51,618 nt of DNA from an uncultured Collinsella sp. (GTDB lineage: Bacteria > Actinomycetota > Coriobacteriia > Coriobacteriales > Coriobacteriaceae): NCBI GenBank assembly GCA_902476475.1, contig CABSDO010000002.1, positions 1 to 51,618 on the forward strand, given 5' to 3'. The notes below the pieces were generated by a model. The model was not told the origin of the DNA. It saw nothing but the letters and a program-made list of their open reading frames with translations, and did no database searches. This document shows, piece after piece, positions 44,801-49,808 of the stretch (its first letter is position 1; each line of letters opens with the position of its first letter). A program made the position numbers and the translations under genes.

Positions 44801-45744
44801 CGAAGCGGGTCGAGCTTGCATTTGATGGCGGCAACTTCGTCTATAGCGGTGATGCTCAATCGCCTAAGATCACGGGGGTTCCCAAGGCCTGCGAAGGTGA
44901 CCTGAGGGTCAGGTATTACGGGACGGGCGGCACGCACTATTCGTCGAGTGAGGCCCCGACCGATGCCGGCACGTATCGCGCCGTTGCCACGCTGCGAAGC
45001 AACGGGTATATCGGCGCCGCCTCGCGCAAGTTCAAGATTGCGCCGGCGAAGCTTAAGGTGAAGGTCGACGATGTTGAACGCTTCGAGGGAGAGATGAATC
45101 CCGCCTTTACCTCGAGCCTAAAGAGCTCGGCTGATACCTCGGGCTTGAAGGTCGAGTACTCCTGCGTCGCCGATGAGAGTTCCCCGGCGGGCGAGTACCA
45201 GATCGGGGCGACGGTCGCCGACCCGAACTTCGATGTCACGGTTGAGCCCGGTACGCTGACGGTGAAGAAGAAGCAGGAGCCTGTCGACCCGGACCCGGTG
45301 GTTCCCGATCCGGACAAGCCCGATGGACCCGATCCGGACAAGCCGGACCCGGACAAGCCCGAGCCTGACCAGCCTGATCCGGGCAAGCCTGAGCCCGACA
45401 AACCGGAGCCTGATCAGCCGGACAAGCCGGACCCGGATAACCCGGATAAGCCTGAGCCTGACAACCCGAGCAAGCCAGAGCCGGAAAAGCCCGGAACGCC
45501 CGATTCCGACCAGCCGGATTCAAAGGATCCGACAAAACCCGGTAGTTCGGATGACTCCGCAGCTGATAAGGCAAAGGCATCGGGCGCGGAAAACTCCGGC
45601 AAGAAGGAATCTTCCAAGTCGAGCGCTCAGCAGCTCGCCGACACGGGCGATCGTGCGCCATTGGCCGTCGCCGTCGCTGCAGGCGCCGTTGCGCTTGTCG
45701 CGCTGGGACTCGAGCTGCTGCGTCGCCGTCGCTCGGACGCGTAA
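32836..45744 (+). CDS. Giant cell-wall-anchored adhesin with LRR, InlB-type and MBG/Ig-like repeats
   Basis: A 4302-residue surface protein. A signal peptide (1-34, cleavage after AYA) and a Ser/Asp-rich stalk (about 40-135) come first. Two near-identical BspA-type leucine-rich modules start at residues 138 and 525. Many InlB/Listeria-Bacteroides-type repeats with F-x-GWY motifs fill about 960-2570. Three large modules beginning with AVNGSVD follow, at about 2578, 3199 and 3705, each with Ig-like and MBG-like parts. Pro-Asp-rich wall linkers lie at about 3640-3704 and 4147-4230. The sorting signal LADTG (4267-4271), a hydrophobic helix and RRRRSDA close the protein. LAxTG fits class E sortases of Actinobacteria. 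A hydrophobic stretch at about 1191-1216 is unexpected. ATG 32836 follows GGGAAGG. Likely host-mucus or cell adhesion. Confidence 0.93.
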   Translation: MNRITAALYRFLVVYLSVAMVVTSIPLAPRAAYADDAGAVAVESEAQETDSSSDADVDAVDNASSSSEGSSSTTSDQTNNAQDESSSSDTSTSTSSLAQDLSSSATNSDAAKSLAATAEPSSDDSEVDSLVYEDPTVYEYAKLMPNGYVYPCDASGNVTVEIDGNDPYENSVDGKLVTNLIVDYGVDGVPGYICEYSSSLRSVRFENSSISSIGLHAFSGCSNLADISFSGMTIGGIGTEAFSGCGSLTSLNINDVATIGSMGDAAFAWSGLRSTGLDKVVGLSSIPENAYNGCSALTDTGLGGNTSITSIGVNAFKNCSRLATTGLENNTTIKTLREGCFSGTNMSGGLTLPLYSKIEELPGRAFYGSKLETVYFGCDHVVLINSTTFPKQNMTVMVPAKMVSQYASGRPKEVWESCNGSLPVPVGKMLQKIEISRDPDKMAYQPGEKISLEGMSVTFQYPHSTMDSDYEALIKEELGEYLTATPRDGDVFDESMDGEPIQLVYDDGYTRLVAYSKGNLQQAAYEYAKLMPNYYLYPCDANGNLTVEIDENSPRENSVDGRMVTNLIVDYGVDEVDAQLCADSTNLRSVRFENSSISKIGLHAFYNCPNLTDISLSGMTIGTIGKEAFYGCKSLTSLNISETTTIGSMGYAAFADSGLVSTGLDKVVDLTSIPDRAYEGCKALTDTGLDKNASITSIGVCAFRFCSNLATTGLESNTTVETLGHTCFYGTDLSGGLTLPYNSKIEELPEKAFGSSNLETVFFGCNHAVLINTDTFPKYNMTVMVPAKMIPKYSKGEPKAVWERCNGCLPVPVGKVLENVEISCDPSNMTYEPGDTISLEGMSVELDYPHSVSIWDYEALIKEELGEYLTATPCDGDVFDESMDGQPVKLVYDDGYSHFETQTKGTLQLKKPEPTSFQISYAQTIDKGEHKLMDGVELPDVSGATTIDAGAGVTLDAGALGMLNDNITFKGWYDTESGKYISKEAVCTFTPDKDLSLEARFKLKDYAVHANDAQATDSSQYFAHLSVTAQNCYRNAGETVELSAATDNALFLGWYLGEGDDAYAASDQLDFTYTVDKADAIVSEDKTDARIEITPRYCAPQASVVLSVDGVDENGQPLGQFLSTGLYGIGSRVTVVAVPMPGYVFDYATDALGNVVFTGDDGPSYTFVLEGDVQYTAHFREATDPDESLAALKAALIAAITAAAVLATMYGLGEIVDPIAADAVIEIGMADNIEDVAAVGTKVLKEIKDIIDDHKKPKPHGDHKIEIIATAQPEVGGVVTGGGIHYEGTVATLEAVANPGYRFVCWKENGVEVSTSPLKTMTITDLTPEVVKMTAVFEKKVEITAVAEADGIQADFSTGCTASPVKQSITRGDQAMVTASEGPDYAFVGWFEDGIEVSPERTYIFKAEVDRHLVARFRKADKTILVNTDPFDSAEVLCDGVPVVDGKVRAKDGNILTFTMRPKVRPDNPEKTYRFVEWRETDAQGITIANKQEVCEYRVNGNARIEAVMDGRDAHTVRAEADLLEGGTVTLKRGETAGMVLEVPEGERVTAEATPSEGYIFDGWYLSNGGSDTTSTLVSSERSYTFEPITDCVVQAKFTRACKVDVVVEPAAAMAGKYMVHGEGYCMKGEPATLSIELTAEASKQFTFKGWYDAKTDLLLGTDPSYLEFYPEDVECTVRAVFEENTYTVTAKAKKTFVERGTVEIEGHPGVSSVTCGYGDTVMLKAKANDGYRFDHWKDDSGKEYESAELVVKVTKSDTYTAIFTDSKPEVMVTADSWLGGTVTCNGTVVKPTTDTFKLGETLHLTAKAHPGFLFWGWYVNGRLKSLKHETSLVAKARGKTGHCVITAAFVPIDTVCVPLADPAEGGTVKASRILADRGAEVALKATPNPGYVFTGWYTADGTFESADAEFTCHQERSHVHVARFMAKSYEVDATAVVGSGTGSLAESSVAGWVEGTGTVEAGHAATLTAHALSGYAFEYWADASGAVVSRDITYHVVPTSDTALQAVFSAKQYTVDVSCEESMGTVEGAGAYAAGQVVTVRAVAAEDTAFVGWFRNGTCVSSKKTYRFTVREDTSLYAVFASGSYVVHTVASPAEGGAVSGFGGYEAGDRATLRAIANTGYSFAGWTDDKGETVSENADYTVKVAGDATYTATFTPKSYQVVLSASDDSVSTLSGEGSYQFGDTVELNATPMGTKRFAGWYVLDAEGNKLLLSCDAHCWVKLDKDMVEGLEDDTLELQAVFADPYEVTVTGEVVVKDKASNRGCRITGSGSFAVGDQVELSAVAGMGYRFVGWSTDKEGTSIVETATTLDVTATQDITYYAQFESDGQVTITVTGSSIFRGTALLVDGIPAGSRSYDRGDMFMAIAIPWKKYHFSHWVDDAGVTVSYSAFYIGTAKENKQLTAVFYETGCDVQVATYPKDAGFSMVALGTGGSYHSAAIMFTVPHKGWKFKYWVDENGMPVGFTPVINRVVFGNRTFTAVYERATMSVTAVDPRQGGHVEGSSEDESLGYAVTNEVENGESTTLTAVPDAGYVFDGWYARNDDGSLGDEPLSTDATWTFVPEDNMTVEARFAEAPKYKVTARAVNGSVDSESALVATDGKVTLSATPDEGCYLTRVTVAEEAGDDGSAGNAYDLDISDYKGGAYEVTLSGVSAPQKVTFEFAKAAAPQVLAQPQDASAYEGDPVELSVAAEAGRNVRVHAAVSSGSAAGVKLSYQWYRMSDDGGKAVALKGEAGEALSIAQLDSENEGEYFCRITQSYLGTVTKTDTEHAKVSIVPRETLVFNGRVLPVATTHDEYRAQIAGATGGKAPYAYNLDDAEVPEGMQLTLADDGSGALVLSGVPAATGVHSFKIRCTDDLGNKRVAHFVLLVKAKKAPLAFEGQTFTYNATAQAPELSGVPEGCEDDVELTYAGAGDTHYSSDQAPVDAGTYRAVVTLDAKGYVGNASCDFTIEKAPVDISIETADVTYDGARHGAAVAVAGLDASAYSVAYRGIDGTSYGPTALEPCDSGNYRVTVTVTDPNYQGKKSAEFSITKASQVITGTTSYSGVYGGDPIVFNNVAQTPVSFELVDSDDDASPVSIKGRCATVKAAGTARVVAHAAASRNYLAAEDVELTVAVAPAQLLVKVDDAERFEGQKNPEFTSSLVSRCDTSDVKVTYFCSANEKSPAGEYQIDAAGADPNFDAAVDPGTLTVKKKPEHYKVTAKAVNGSVDNALVSVVEGGDATLSATPDEGCYLERVTVVQAGSDATVGLDISDYKGGAYEVTLSDVTASQEVTFEFAKADAPRVVAQPQDVSVHEGDAVALSVAAEAGKNVADHAASSTGCAGEVELSYQWFRMANGKAVALDGETGEALSLADLDDEKAGEYFCRITQRYLGTEKQADSDCASVSVVAWDTLVFNGDLLPAASAHGTYIATIAGATGGKAPYEYAWDETELPDGLKLSRTPGGLTLSGIPSKTGVSAFDITCRDARGEAMTARFALVVQAKHVILTFTDGDYTFNGAPQTPEVSGAPKVCKGDLRVWYFGTGSTQYSSTEAPTDAGTYRAVATLRSHGYIGAAICQFEIAPAKLKVKVDDAERFEGEANPAFTSSLESAVDTSRVKVEYSCDADESSPAGEYQIGATVTDPNFDVEVVPGTLTVKKKREPVDPDPVVPDPDNPDPDQPDPDPNPDPDPNPEPDNPDPGPKPDPDNPDPDNPEPDNPDKPERFEVTAEAVNGSVDNASVTVDAGGDVTLSATPDEGCYLERVTVTEAGSDKAVDLDISDYEGGAYEVSLSGVTASQEVTFEFVKADAPKMIAQPQDASAHEGDAAVLSVAAEAGKDVLDHASSSTGSAADVELSYQWFHMVGGEAVALEGETGETFLIEGLNEDCAGEYFCRVTQRYLGTEAQVESDRAVVSVVPRDALVFNGGLLPVARAHSTYRATIAGAAGGEAPYEYTWDDAKLPDGFKLTRTAGGLTLSGTPSKAGVSTFDITCKDAHGKTVTAHFILVVQAKRVELAFDGGNFVYSGDAQSPKITGVPKACEGDLRVRYYGTGGTHYSSSEAPTDAGTYRAVATLRSNGYIGAASRKFKIAPAKLKVKVDDVERFEGEMNPAFTSSLKSSADTSGLKVEYSCVADESSPAGEYQIGATVADPNFDVTVEPGTLTVKKKQEPVDPDPVVPDPDKPDGPDPDKPDPDKPEPDQPDPGKPEPDKPEPDQPDKPDPDNPDKPEPDNPSKPEPEKPGTPDSDQPDSKDPTKPGSSDDSAADKAKASGAENSGKKESSKSSAQQLADTGDRAPLAVAVAAGAVALVALGLELLRRRRSDA
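33247..35568 (+). repeat. Tandem 1161-bp duplication inside the adhesin
   Basis: The module starting at YEYAKLMPN (33247) recurs at 34408 with the same order of leucine-rich repeats. Each copy ends in a KEELGEYLTATP...GDVFDESMDG segment. The unit is 387 residues, and nucleotide identity is high but not complete. Confidence 0.88.
40567..45270 (+). repeat. Three large C-terminal modules of the adhesin
   Basis: Related modules of about 1.5-1.9 kb start at 40567, 42430 and 43948. Each runs VTA-x-AVNGSVD, then TLSATPDEGCYL, QPQD-x-S-x-(Y/H)EGD, LVFNG and an MBG-like yeast-mannoprotein-type ending (GTLTVKKK). The second and third are the most alike. Recombination between them could change protein length. 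Confidence 0.85.
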
Positions 45745-45801
45745 CGGCTCAAAAGGGGCGGCTAGATTGAAGCTTTGCGCGATTTAGTCTGCTAAAGCGT
45801 A

Positions 45802-45840
45802 TATACTTGCGGGACGGGTATTTTGCCCGTCCCGTTTTTG
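45802..45840 (+). terminator. Adhesin terminator overlapping a -10-like box
   Basis: A perfect 9-bp stem CGGGACGGG/CCCGTCCCG (45810-45818 with 45826-45834) with a T-run ends the adhesin transcript. TATACT (45802-45807) lies just upstream and could be a -10 for brnQ, in which case the hairpin would sit at the 5' end of the brnQ mRNA. Confidence 0.75.
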
Positions 45841-45862
45841 TTTCAACCCGAAAGGTGGACCC

Positions 45863-47221
45863 ATGGCTTCATCCGCCCCGCGCGGTCTGCGCTCCGACCA
45901 TGTCGTCACCGTCGGCATCGCCCTATTCTCGATGCTCTTTGGCGCTGGCAACCTCATTATTCCGCCACTGCTGGCGCTGCAGGCAGGTTCTGCCACGCCG
46001 GTCGCCATGCTCGGCTTTCTCATCGCCGCCATCGGCCTGCCTGTCATGGGCTTTATCGCCGTGGCGCTTGCCGGAACGGCGCGCGAGCTTGCCGGCCGCG
46101 TGCACCCCAAGTTCGGTGAGTTCTTTGTCGCGGCGGTCTATTTAGCGATCGGCCCGTGCCTGGCCATTCCGCGTACGAGCTCCACGGCCTTCGAGATGCT
46201 GGTGCCACTGCTGCCCGAGGGCGTCTCGCTTGGCACGGCTCGCCTGGTGTTTGCCGTTGGCTTCTTTGTCGTCGCGTTTGCGCTCACGCTGCGTCCGGGC
46301 GTCATCACGCGCGTGCTCGGTCGCATTACGGGCCCCGCGCTCATTGCGCTTATCGTGCTGGTTGTGGGTGCCGCTGTGGTCTCGCCGTTGGGTCCCGCTG
46401 CCGCGCCGCAGGCTCCCTACAATGCCGGTGCTGCCGTGCAGGGCTTTTTGACCGGCTACCAGACCATGGACCTGCTTGCGTCGCTCGCCTTTGGCATCAT
46501 CATCGCCGAGACCATCCATGAGCTCGGCGTTACCGACGATAAGCGCGTGGCCTTCGAGATCTCGCGTTCGGGTGTGATCGCCGGCGTGCTTATGGCCATC
46601 ATCTACTGCGGCCTGGCGCTTGCCGGCATGCAGCTCGGCACGGTTATGCCCGATGCCACCAACGGCGCCGCGATCCTTGCGCGTTCGGCCTCTATGCACT
46701 TTGGTCTTGCTGGCACGGTTGTCGTCTTTGCGATTTTTTTCCTCGCCTGCATGAACGTGTGTATTGGCCTTGTTAGCTGCTGCTCGCGTTACTTCTGCGA
46801 GACGTATGTGGTCGAAGGGGGAGCGGAGGCTTCCGAGGAGGCCATGCGCCGTCCCTTCGCGATTCTCGCCTTTGTGTTCGCGGCGTTTTCGTGCGTGCTC
46901 TCCAACGTGGGCCTCGACGTGATCCTTATGTTCTCGGTGCCTATGCTCAATGCCCTGTATCCCGTTGCCATTGTGCTGGTACTTATGGGCCTGATGCACG
47001 GCTTTTGCGACGCGCATCCGCAGGTGTGGGTCTGGGTCGGCGGTGTTGTCGCGGTGCAGAGTGTGATCACCTCGGTCCGCGATGCGTTCTCTGCGGGCGC
47101 GTGGCTGCCGTTCGATGCGTTGCCGCTGGCGGACATTGGAGCCGCGTGGGCTCCGGTCGCCGTGGTTGCCTTTGTGATCGGCCTGCTCCATAGTCGTTTT
47201 GTTGCACATTCGAGGAGCTAA
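45863..47221 (+). CDS. brnQ: Branched-chain amino acid:cation symporter BrnQ (LIVCS family)
   Basis: A 452-residue membrane protein with about twelve hydrophobic helices that imports leucine, isoleucine and valine with a sodium ion or proton. The opening VTVGIALFSMLFGAGNLIIPP is the family's TM1 signature. TGYQTMDLLASLAFG in the middle is also diagnostic. Length is typical. ATG 45863 follows AAAGGTGG. It lies between the adhesin terminator and the tRNA pair and appears monocistronic. Confidence 0.92.
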   Translation: MASSAPRGLRSDHVVTVGIALFSMLFGAGNLIIPPLLALQAGSATPVAMLGFLIAAIGLPVMGFIAVALAGTARELAGRVHPKFGEFFVAAVYLAIGPCLAIPRTSSTAFEMLVPLLPEGVSLGTARLVFAVGFFVVAFALTLRPGVITRVLGRITGPALIALIVLVVGAAVVSPLGPAAAPQAPYNAGAAVQGFLTGYQTMDLLASLAFGIIIAETIHELGVTDDKRVAFEISRSGVIAGVLMAIIYCGLALAGMQLGTVMPDATNGAAILARSASMHFGLAGTVVVFAIFFLACMNVCIGLVSCCSRYFCETYVVEGGAEASEEAMRRPFAILAFVFAAFSCVLSNVGLDVILMFSVPMLNALYPVAIVLVLMGLMHGFCDAHPQVWVWVGGVVAVQSVITSVRDAFSAGAWLPFDALPLADIGAAWAPVAVVAFVIGLLHSRFVAHSRS

Positions 47222-47312
47222 GGCATCAATGCTTGCACGGGCGGGGAGTCTCCCTTATAATTTCCTTCGCTTTGGGACACGCAAGGTTTAGACCTTAGCT
47301 GCTCAACACCTT

Positions 47313-47389
47313 CGGGACGTGGCGCAGTTTGGTAGCGCGCCTGCTTTGGGAGCAGGATGTCGCAGGTTCAAATCCTGTCGTCCCGACCA
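47313..47389 (+). tRNA. tRNA-Pro (TGG)
   Basis: A full cloverleaf is visible, with acceptor CGGGACG/CGTCCCG and encoded CCA (47387-47389). The anticodon arm CCTGC-TTTGGGA-GCAGG gives TGG, and the T-arm loop is GTTCAAATC. It is 77 nt long and lies 6 bp upstream of tRNA-Gly, probably on one transcript. Confidence 0.95.
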
Positions 47390-47395
47390 TATCTT

Positions 47396-47469
47396 GCGGG
47401 CGTAGTTCAATGGTAGAACCCCAGCCTTCCAAGCTGATGACGCGGGTTCGATTCCCGTCGCCCGCTCCA
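47396..47469 (+). tRNA. tRNA-Gly (TCC)
   Basis: A cloverleaf with acceptor GCGGGCG/CGCCCGC, anticodon loop CTTCCAA (TCC) and encoded CCA at 47467-47469. It is 74 nt long. The first pair of the anticodon stem is a C-A mismatch. Confidence 0.94.
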
Positions 47470-47481
47470 TAAGATAGTTTT

Positions 47482-47520
47482 AACGGCTTTGGCTCCATTT
47501 GGTGCCAGAGCCGTTTTCAT
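47482..47520 (+). terminator. Terminator of the tRNA pair
   Basis: A 12-bp stem with one wobble pair (47482-47493 with 47504-47515) is followed by TTCAT. Confidence 0.75.
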
Positions 47521-47550
47521 AAGTGTGCGGGGTAACGGGAATCGATGCCG

Positions 47551-48012
47551 CCCCACATCCCCTCCTAAGTTGCGGTGAAATACGGACTGTTTTCCGTCTT
47601 TTGCGAACCTACTGAAGGCCTGAGTAGCTAATTTGGGACGGGCTTTTTTGGCTGCTCTGGCAATTGGCTGGCAAATGTGGTCAAAAATTCTGTTCCAAAA
47701 TGACCGGTCTGGTGTTGAGCCACGAAAGCGGCCCATCTACTACGTTTGGCCCGCAGGGGTCGACCATAGCAGCATTTTCGGAAAATTGGCAAGCCGTCTA
47801 CCAGCGGTTTTGATTTTTCGGATTTCGGTATGGTCGAGGGCAATCGGTTAAACGTAGTAGATGGGCCCATTTCGTGGCGAACGGTGGCATTCGCGGTCCA
47901 AAGCTGCCGGTTTCGGATGGCCAACCTGGAAGTTGCGGTGAATTAATTTCTGAAAAGCTCGAATAAGCCTAAATCCAGGAACTATTCCACCGCAACTTAA
48001 GAGGGGATGGGG
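47551..48012. mobile_element. MITE-like element with long terminal inverted repeats
   Basis: About 460 bp without a credible gene. The left end (47551-47581) and the right end (47984-48012) are inverted copies of about 30 bp with a few differences, containing CCCCTC(C/T)TAAGTTGCGGTG(A/G)AAT. The GTTGCGGTGA core is the end of the small palindromes at 7658 and 16208. Inside are a second imperfect palindrome at 47932-47996 and a 160-nt one at 47719-47878. It abuts the PIN toxin stop codon. No transposase is present, so it would need one in trans. Target duplications were not evident. Confidence 0.65.
47719..47878. repeat. 160-nt imperfect palindrome inside the MITE-like element
   Basis: Outer arms of 29 bp (47719-47747 and 47850-47878) differ at two positions and carry GGCCCATCTACTACGTTT. 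Inner TCGACCATA and TATGGTCGA also pair. The whole could fold into one long RNA or DNA hairpin. Confidence 0.78.
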
Positions 48013-48468
48013 CTAGCTGCGGGGGCGGTGGCGGAGCTTGTCGATGGTGGAGTCGGTGCTGCGGTTGCGGGCTTCGGCTGCGGTTTGGCGCTTGTGGCGG
48101 TAATCGATCATGCCTTGGATGATGGGCTTGCCAAAGCTCACGACATCATCGTTGTAGATGGCGGTTCGGGCTGCGAGGAGGCAGTCGGTAAAGTCCATAT
48201 GGGTCTTGCCAAAGAGTTTGATGGCAAGGGCGACAACGGTGGGCTCGTCGACCATGACGTCATCGAGCAGCCTTTTCATGGCCGCGGCAATCTCAACGCG
48301 GGGAACCTTATAGACGTCGCGCAGCGTGACCACGACGCGCGTGATGATTTCGGGGTAGACACGAGCGGTGCGCGTGGCGATGACCTTGGCGGCGCGCGGT
48401 GACAGAACTTCGTCGTCGTCCAGCAGGTAACGTAGTATGACGGTCTCGTCGATGATGGTGCTACTCAT
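48013..48468 (-). CDS. PIN-domain toxin of a toxin-antitoxin pair
   Basis: A 151-residue PIN-like ribonuclease. Acidic residues fit the metal site: Asp7 in TIIDETVILRYLL, Glu40 in RVYPEII, and Asp92 and Asp95 in THMDFTDCLLAA. The last is the usual D-x-x-D pattern with a following small-residue helix. It probably cuts tRNA or other RNA when free of its antitoxin. The start ATG 48466-48468 lies inside the end of the antitoxin gene (8-bp overlap), the normal TA arrangement. The C-terminal tail is basic and Arg/Lys-rich. Confidence 0.78.
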   Translation of the reverse strand: MSSTIIDETVILRYLLDDDEVLSPRAAKVIATRTARVYPEIITRVVVTLRDVYKVPRVEIAAAMKRLLDDVMVDEPTVVALAIKLFGKTHMDFTDCLLAARTAIYNDDVVSFGKPIIQGMIDYRHKRQTAAEARNRSTDSTIDKLRHRPRS

Positions 48469-48784
48469 GGATATCTACTTCCTCGGGACCCAAAACCGAA
48501 TCGTCGCTTTCTGTGGCAAGATACTCAATCCAGGCATTGCGCTCCTCGGAGCGGCGATTGGGGTCCCCATATGCTTTGAGCGATCCATAGGCGGCGGTGC
48601 CATCCTTGGAGCGCACGGCGACCGGCTGAAAGGGGAGCTTGCGCATCAAAATGCTTTGCGCGACAAATAGACGGACAGCCTCGGCGAGCGATGTGCCCAT
48701 GGCGTCGTAGAGGCGCTCGGCATGCTGTTTGTCTTCCTCGCGAATGCGCACCTGCAGGATGGCTCGTTTTTGCGTCGATGACAT
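48461..48784 (-). CDS. RelB/DinJ-like ribbon-helix-helix antitoxin
   Basis: A 107-residue protein. The N-terminal ILQVRIREEDKQHAERLYDAMG followed by TSLAEAVRLFVAQSI is the RelB/DinJ ribbon-helix-helix DNA-binding pattern. The C-terminal acidic half (ESDDSVLGPEEVDIHE) would wrap and neutralise the toxin. ATG 48782-48784 is preceded by AAGGGAGG; a GTG one codon earlier is possible. It is translationally coupled to the PIN toxin and probably represses its own promoter. Confidence 0.8.
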   Translation of the reverse strand: MSSTQKRAILQVRIREEDKQHAERLYDAMGTSLAEAVRLFVAQSILMRKLPFQPVAVRSKDGTAAYGSLKAYGDPNRRSEERNAWIEYLATESDDSVLGPEEVDIHE

Positions 48785-48831
48785 CACTGGCCTCCCTTAA
48801 TGAGCGGGCAATATGAATAGTCAAATACAGT

Positions 48832-48851
48832 ATCGGCTAATAATAGCCGAT
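48832..48851. promoter_or_regulatory. Inverted repeat upstream of the toxin-antitoxin pair
   Basis: ATCGGCTA-ATAA-TAGCCGAT is a perfect 8-bp inverted repeat 48 bp before the antitoxin start codon, suited to binding by a ribbon-helix-helix dimer. Another short repeat, CACTC/GAGTG, lies at about 48885-48902. The rest of 48903-49009 is AT-rich and holds no gene I can support. Confidence 0.5.
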
Positions 48852-49009
48852 TTTATAACGACTACTTTATTGCACTCGAGTAATTGAGTGTGAACAATAC
48901 TACAAACGTACTACATCCTTTAGAAGCGGGCGTGAAATCTCTCTCGAACGTACGCGTGTAATACACTCACCTTTATAGCTTCCAGAGAATAATTCCAACC
49001 TGCCAAAAT

Positions 49010-49035
49010 CCCTGCAATACACCCGTATTGCAGGG
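49010..49035. promoter_or_regulatory. Perfect 11-bp palindrome upstream of the formate dehydrogenase genes
   Basis: CCCTGCAATAC-ACCC-GTATTGCAGGG spans 49010-49035, about 180 bp before the ferredoxin gene. No T-run follows, so it is more like a regulator site than a terminator. Confidence 0.5.
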
Positions 49036-49138
49036 CCTATGCTCAAGTTTGCCCCCTGCAACTGCGTATATTTAACCTGTATATCGTTGGAGGAATTCTA
49101 TCGAAGCGCCTGTTTCGCCGCATGCGCTCGATACGCCG

Positions 49139-49189
49139 ATGCCGGACCACGGGCGGTCCGGGGCAACGTCGACAGGGTCTCTCCGGCAT
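49139..49189 (+). promoter_or_regulatory. Leader RNA with two mutually exclusive stems before the fdh genes
   Basis: ATGCCGGA (49139-49146) can pair with TCCGGCAT (49182-49189). CCGGACC (49142-49148) can pair with GGTCCGG (49155-49161). The two stems share bases and cannot form together. The element ends 10 nt before the ribosome site GGAGGGA. It could be an RNA switch for molybdenum, selenium or redox state, but it matches no riboswitch I can name. Confidence 0.35.
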
Positions 49190-49213
49190 GGGATTCAGGA
49201 GGGAGTGAACAAC

Positions 49214-49732
49214 ATGGGCAATAAACGAGTCGTAGCCGATTCCTCGCGCTGCATTGGGTGTCAAACCTGCATGGCGGCGTGTATCGAGGCACACGACATC
49301 CCCGGCAACATCGCTGCGCCGCGCCTGCGCGTGACGCGTACGTACGAGATCTCCGCACCGGTGGCTTGCCATCACTGCGAGGATGCCCCGTGCGCCAAGG
49401 CCTGCCCCACGGGTGCCTTGTTCTTTGATCCAAAGAACCATCGCATCGGTGTTAACGAGGACAACTGCATCGGCTGCAAGAGCTGCGTCATGGCCTGCCC
49501 CTTTGGCGCCGTGAGTGTGGCGACCACGCAGGTCCCCGTCTTGATGGGCGACGTGCGCGTGGGTTCGCAGACCAAGAGCTTCGTGCTCAAGTGCGACCTG
49601 TGCGTGGACCGTCCCGGCGGTCCGGCGTGTGCCGAGGCGTGCCCGACCAAGGGTCTCACCCTGGTAGACGAGGAGCGCCTGGCGGAACTAACCGCCGAGC
49701 GTGCCCGCGCCACCATCGAAAACGAGGCGTAG
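49214..49732 (+). CDS. Four-cluster ferredoxin subunit of formate dehydrogenase (HycB/HydN-like)
   Basis: A 172-residue electron-transfer protein. Cys groups CIGCQTCMAAC, CHHCEDAPCAKACP, CIGCKSCVMACP and CDLCVDRPGGPACAEACP bind four [4Fe-4S] clusters, as in HycB, HydN and FdhB-type subunits. It would take electrons from the catalytic subunit encoded next and hand them to a partner such as a hydrogenase. No Tat signal or membrane segment is present, so it is cytosolic. ATG 49214 follows AGGAGGGA; the in-frame ATG at 49139 lies in the structured leader. fdhF starts 76 bp later on the same strand. Confidence 0.9.
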   Translation: MGNKRVVADSSRCIGCQTCMAACIEAHDIPGNIAAPRLRVTRTYEISAPVACHHCEDAPCAKACPTGALFFDPKNHRIGVNEDNCIGCKSCVMACPFGAVSVATTQVPVLMGDVRVGSQTKSFVLKCDLCVDRPGGPACAEACPTKGLTLVDEERLAELTAERARATIENEA

Positions 49733-49808
49733 GCGGGCGGCCATACAGGCCCAACGATTGTCAAATACGTACCGATTAATCGGTAGCAGAGAAAGGAAGG
49801 AGGGTGTC

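Noticed and set aside
47440..47545. Possible integrase attachment site at tRNA-Gly
   Set aside because: TCGATTCCCGT of the T-arm recurs inverted near 47535, but it is only about 11 bp, in the wrong orientation for an att duplication, and there is no integrase.
47295..47736. Minus-strand frames over the tRNAs
   Set aside because: Their translations are reverse-strand reads of tRNA genes and the MITE-like element, a known source of false proteins.
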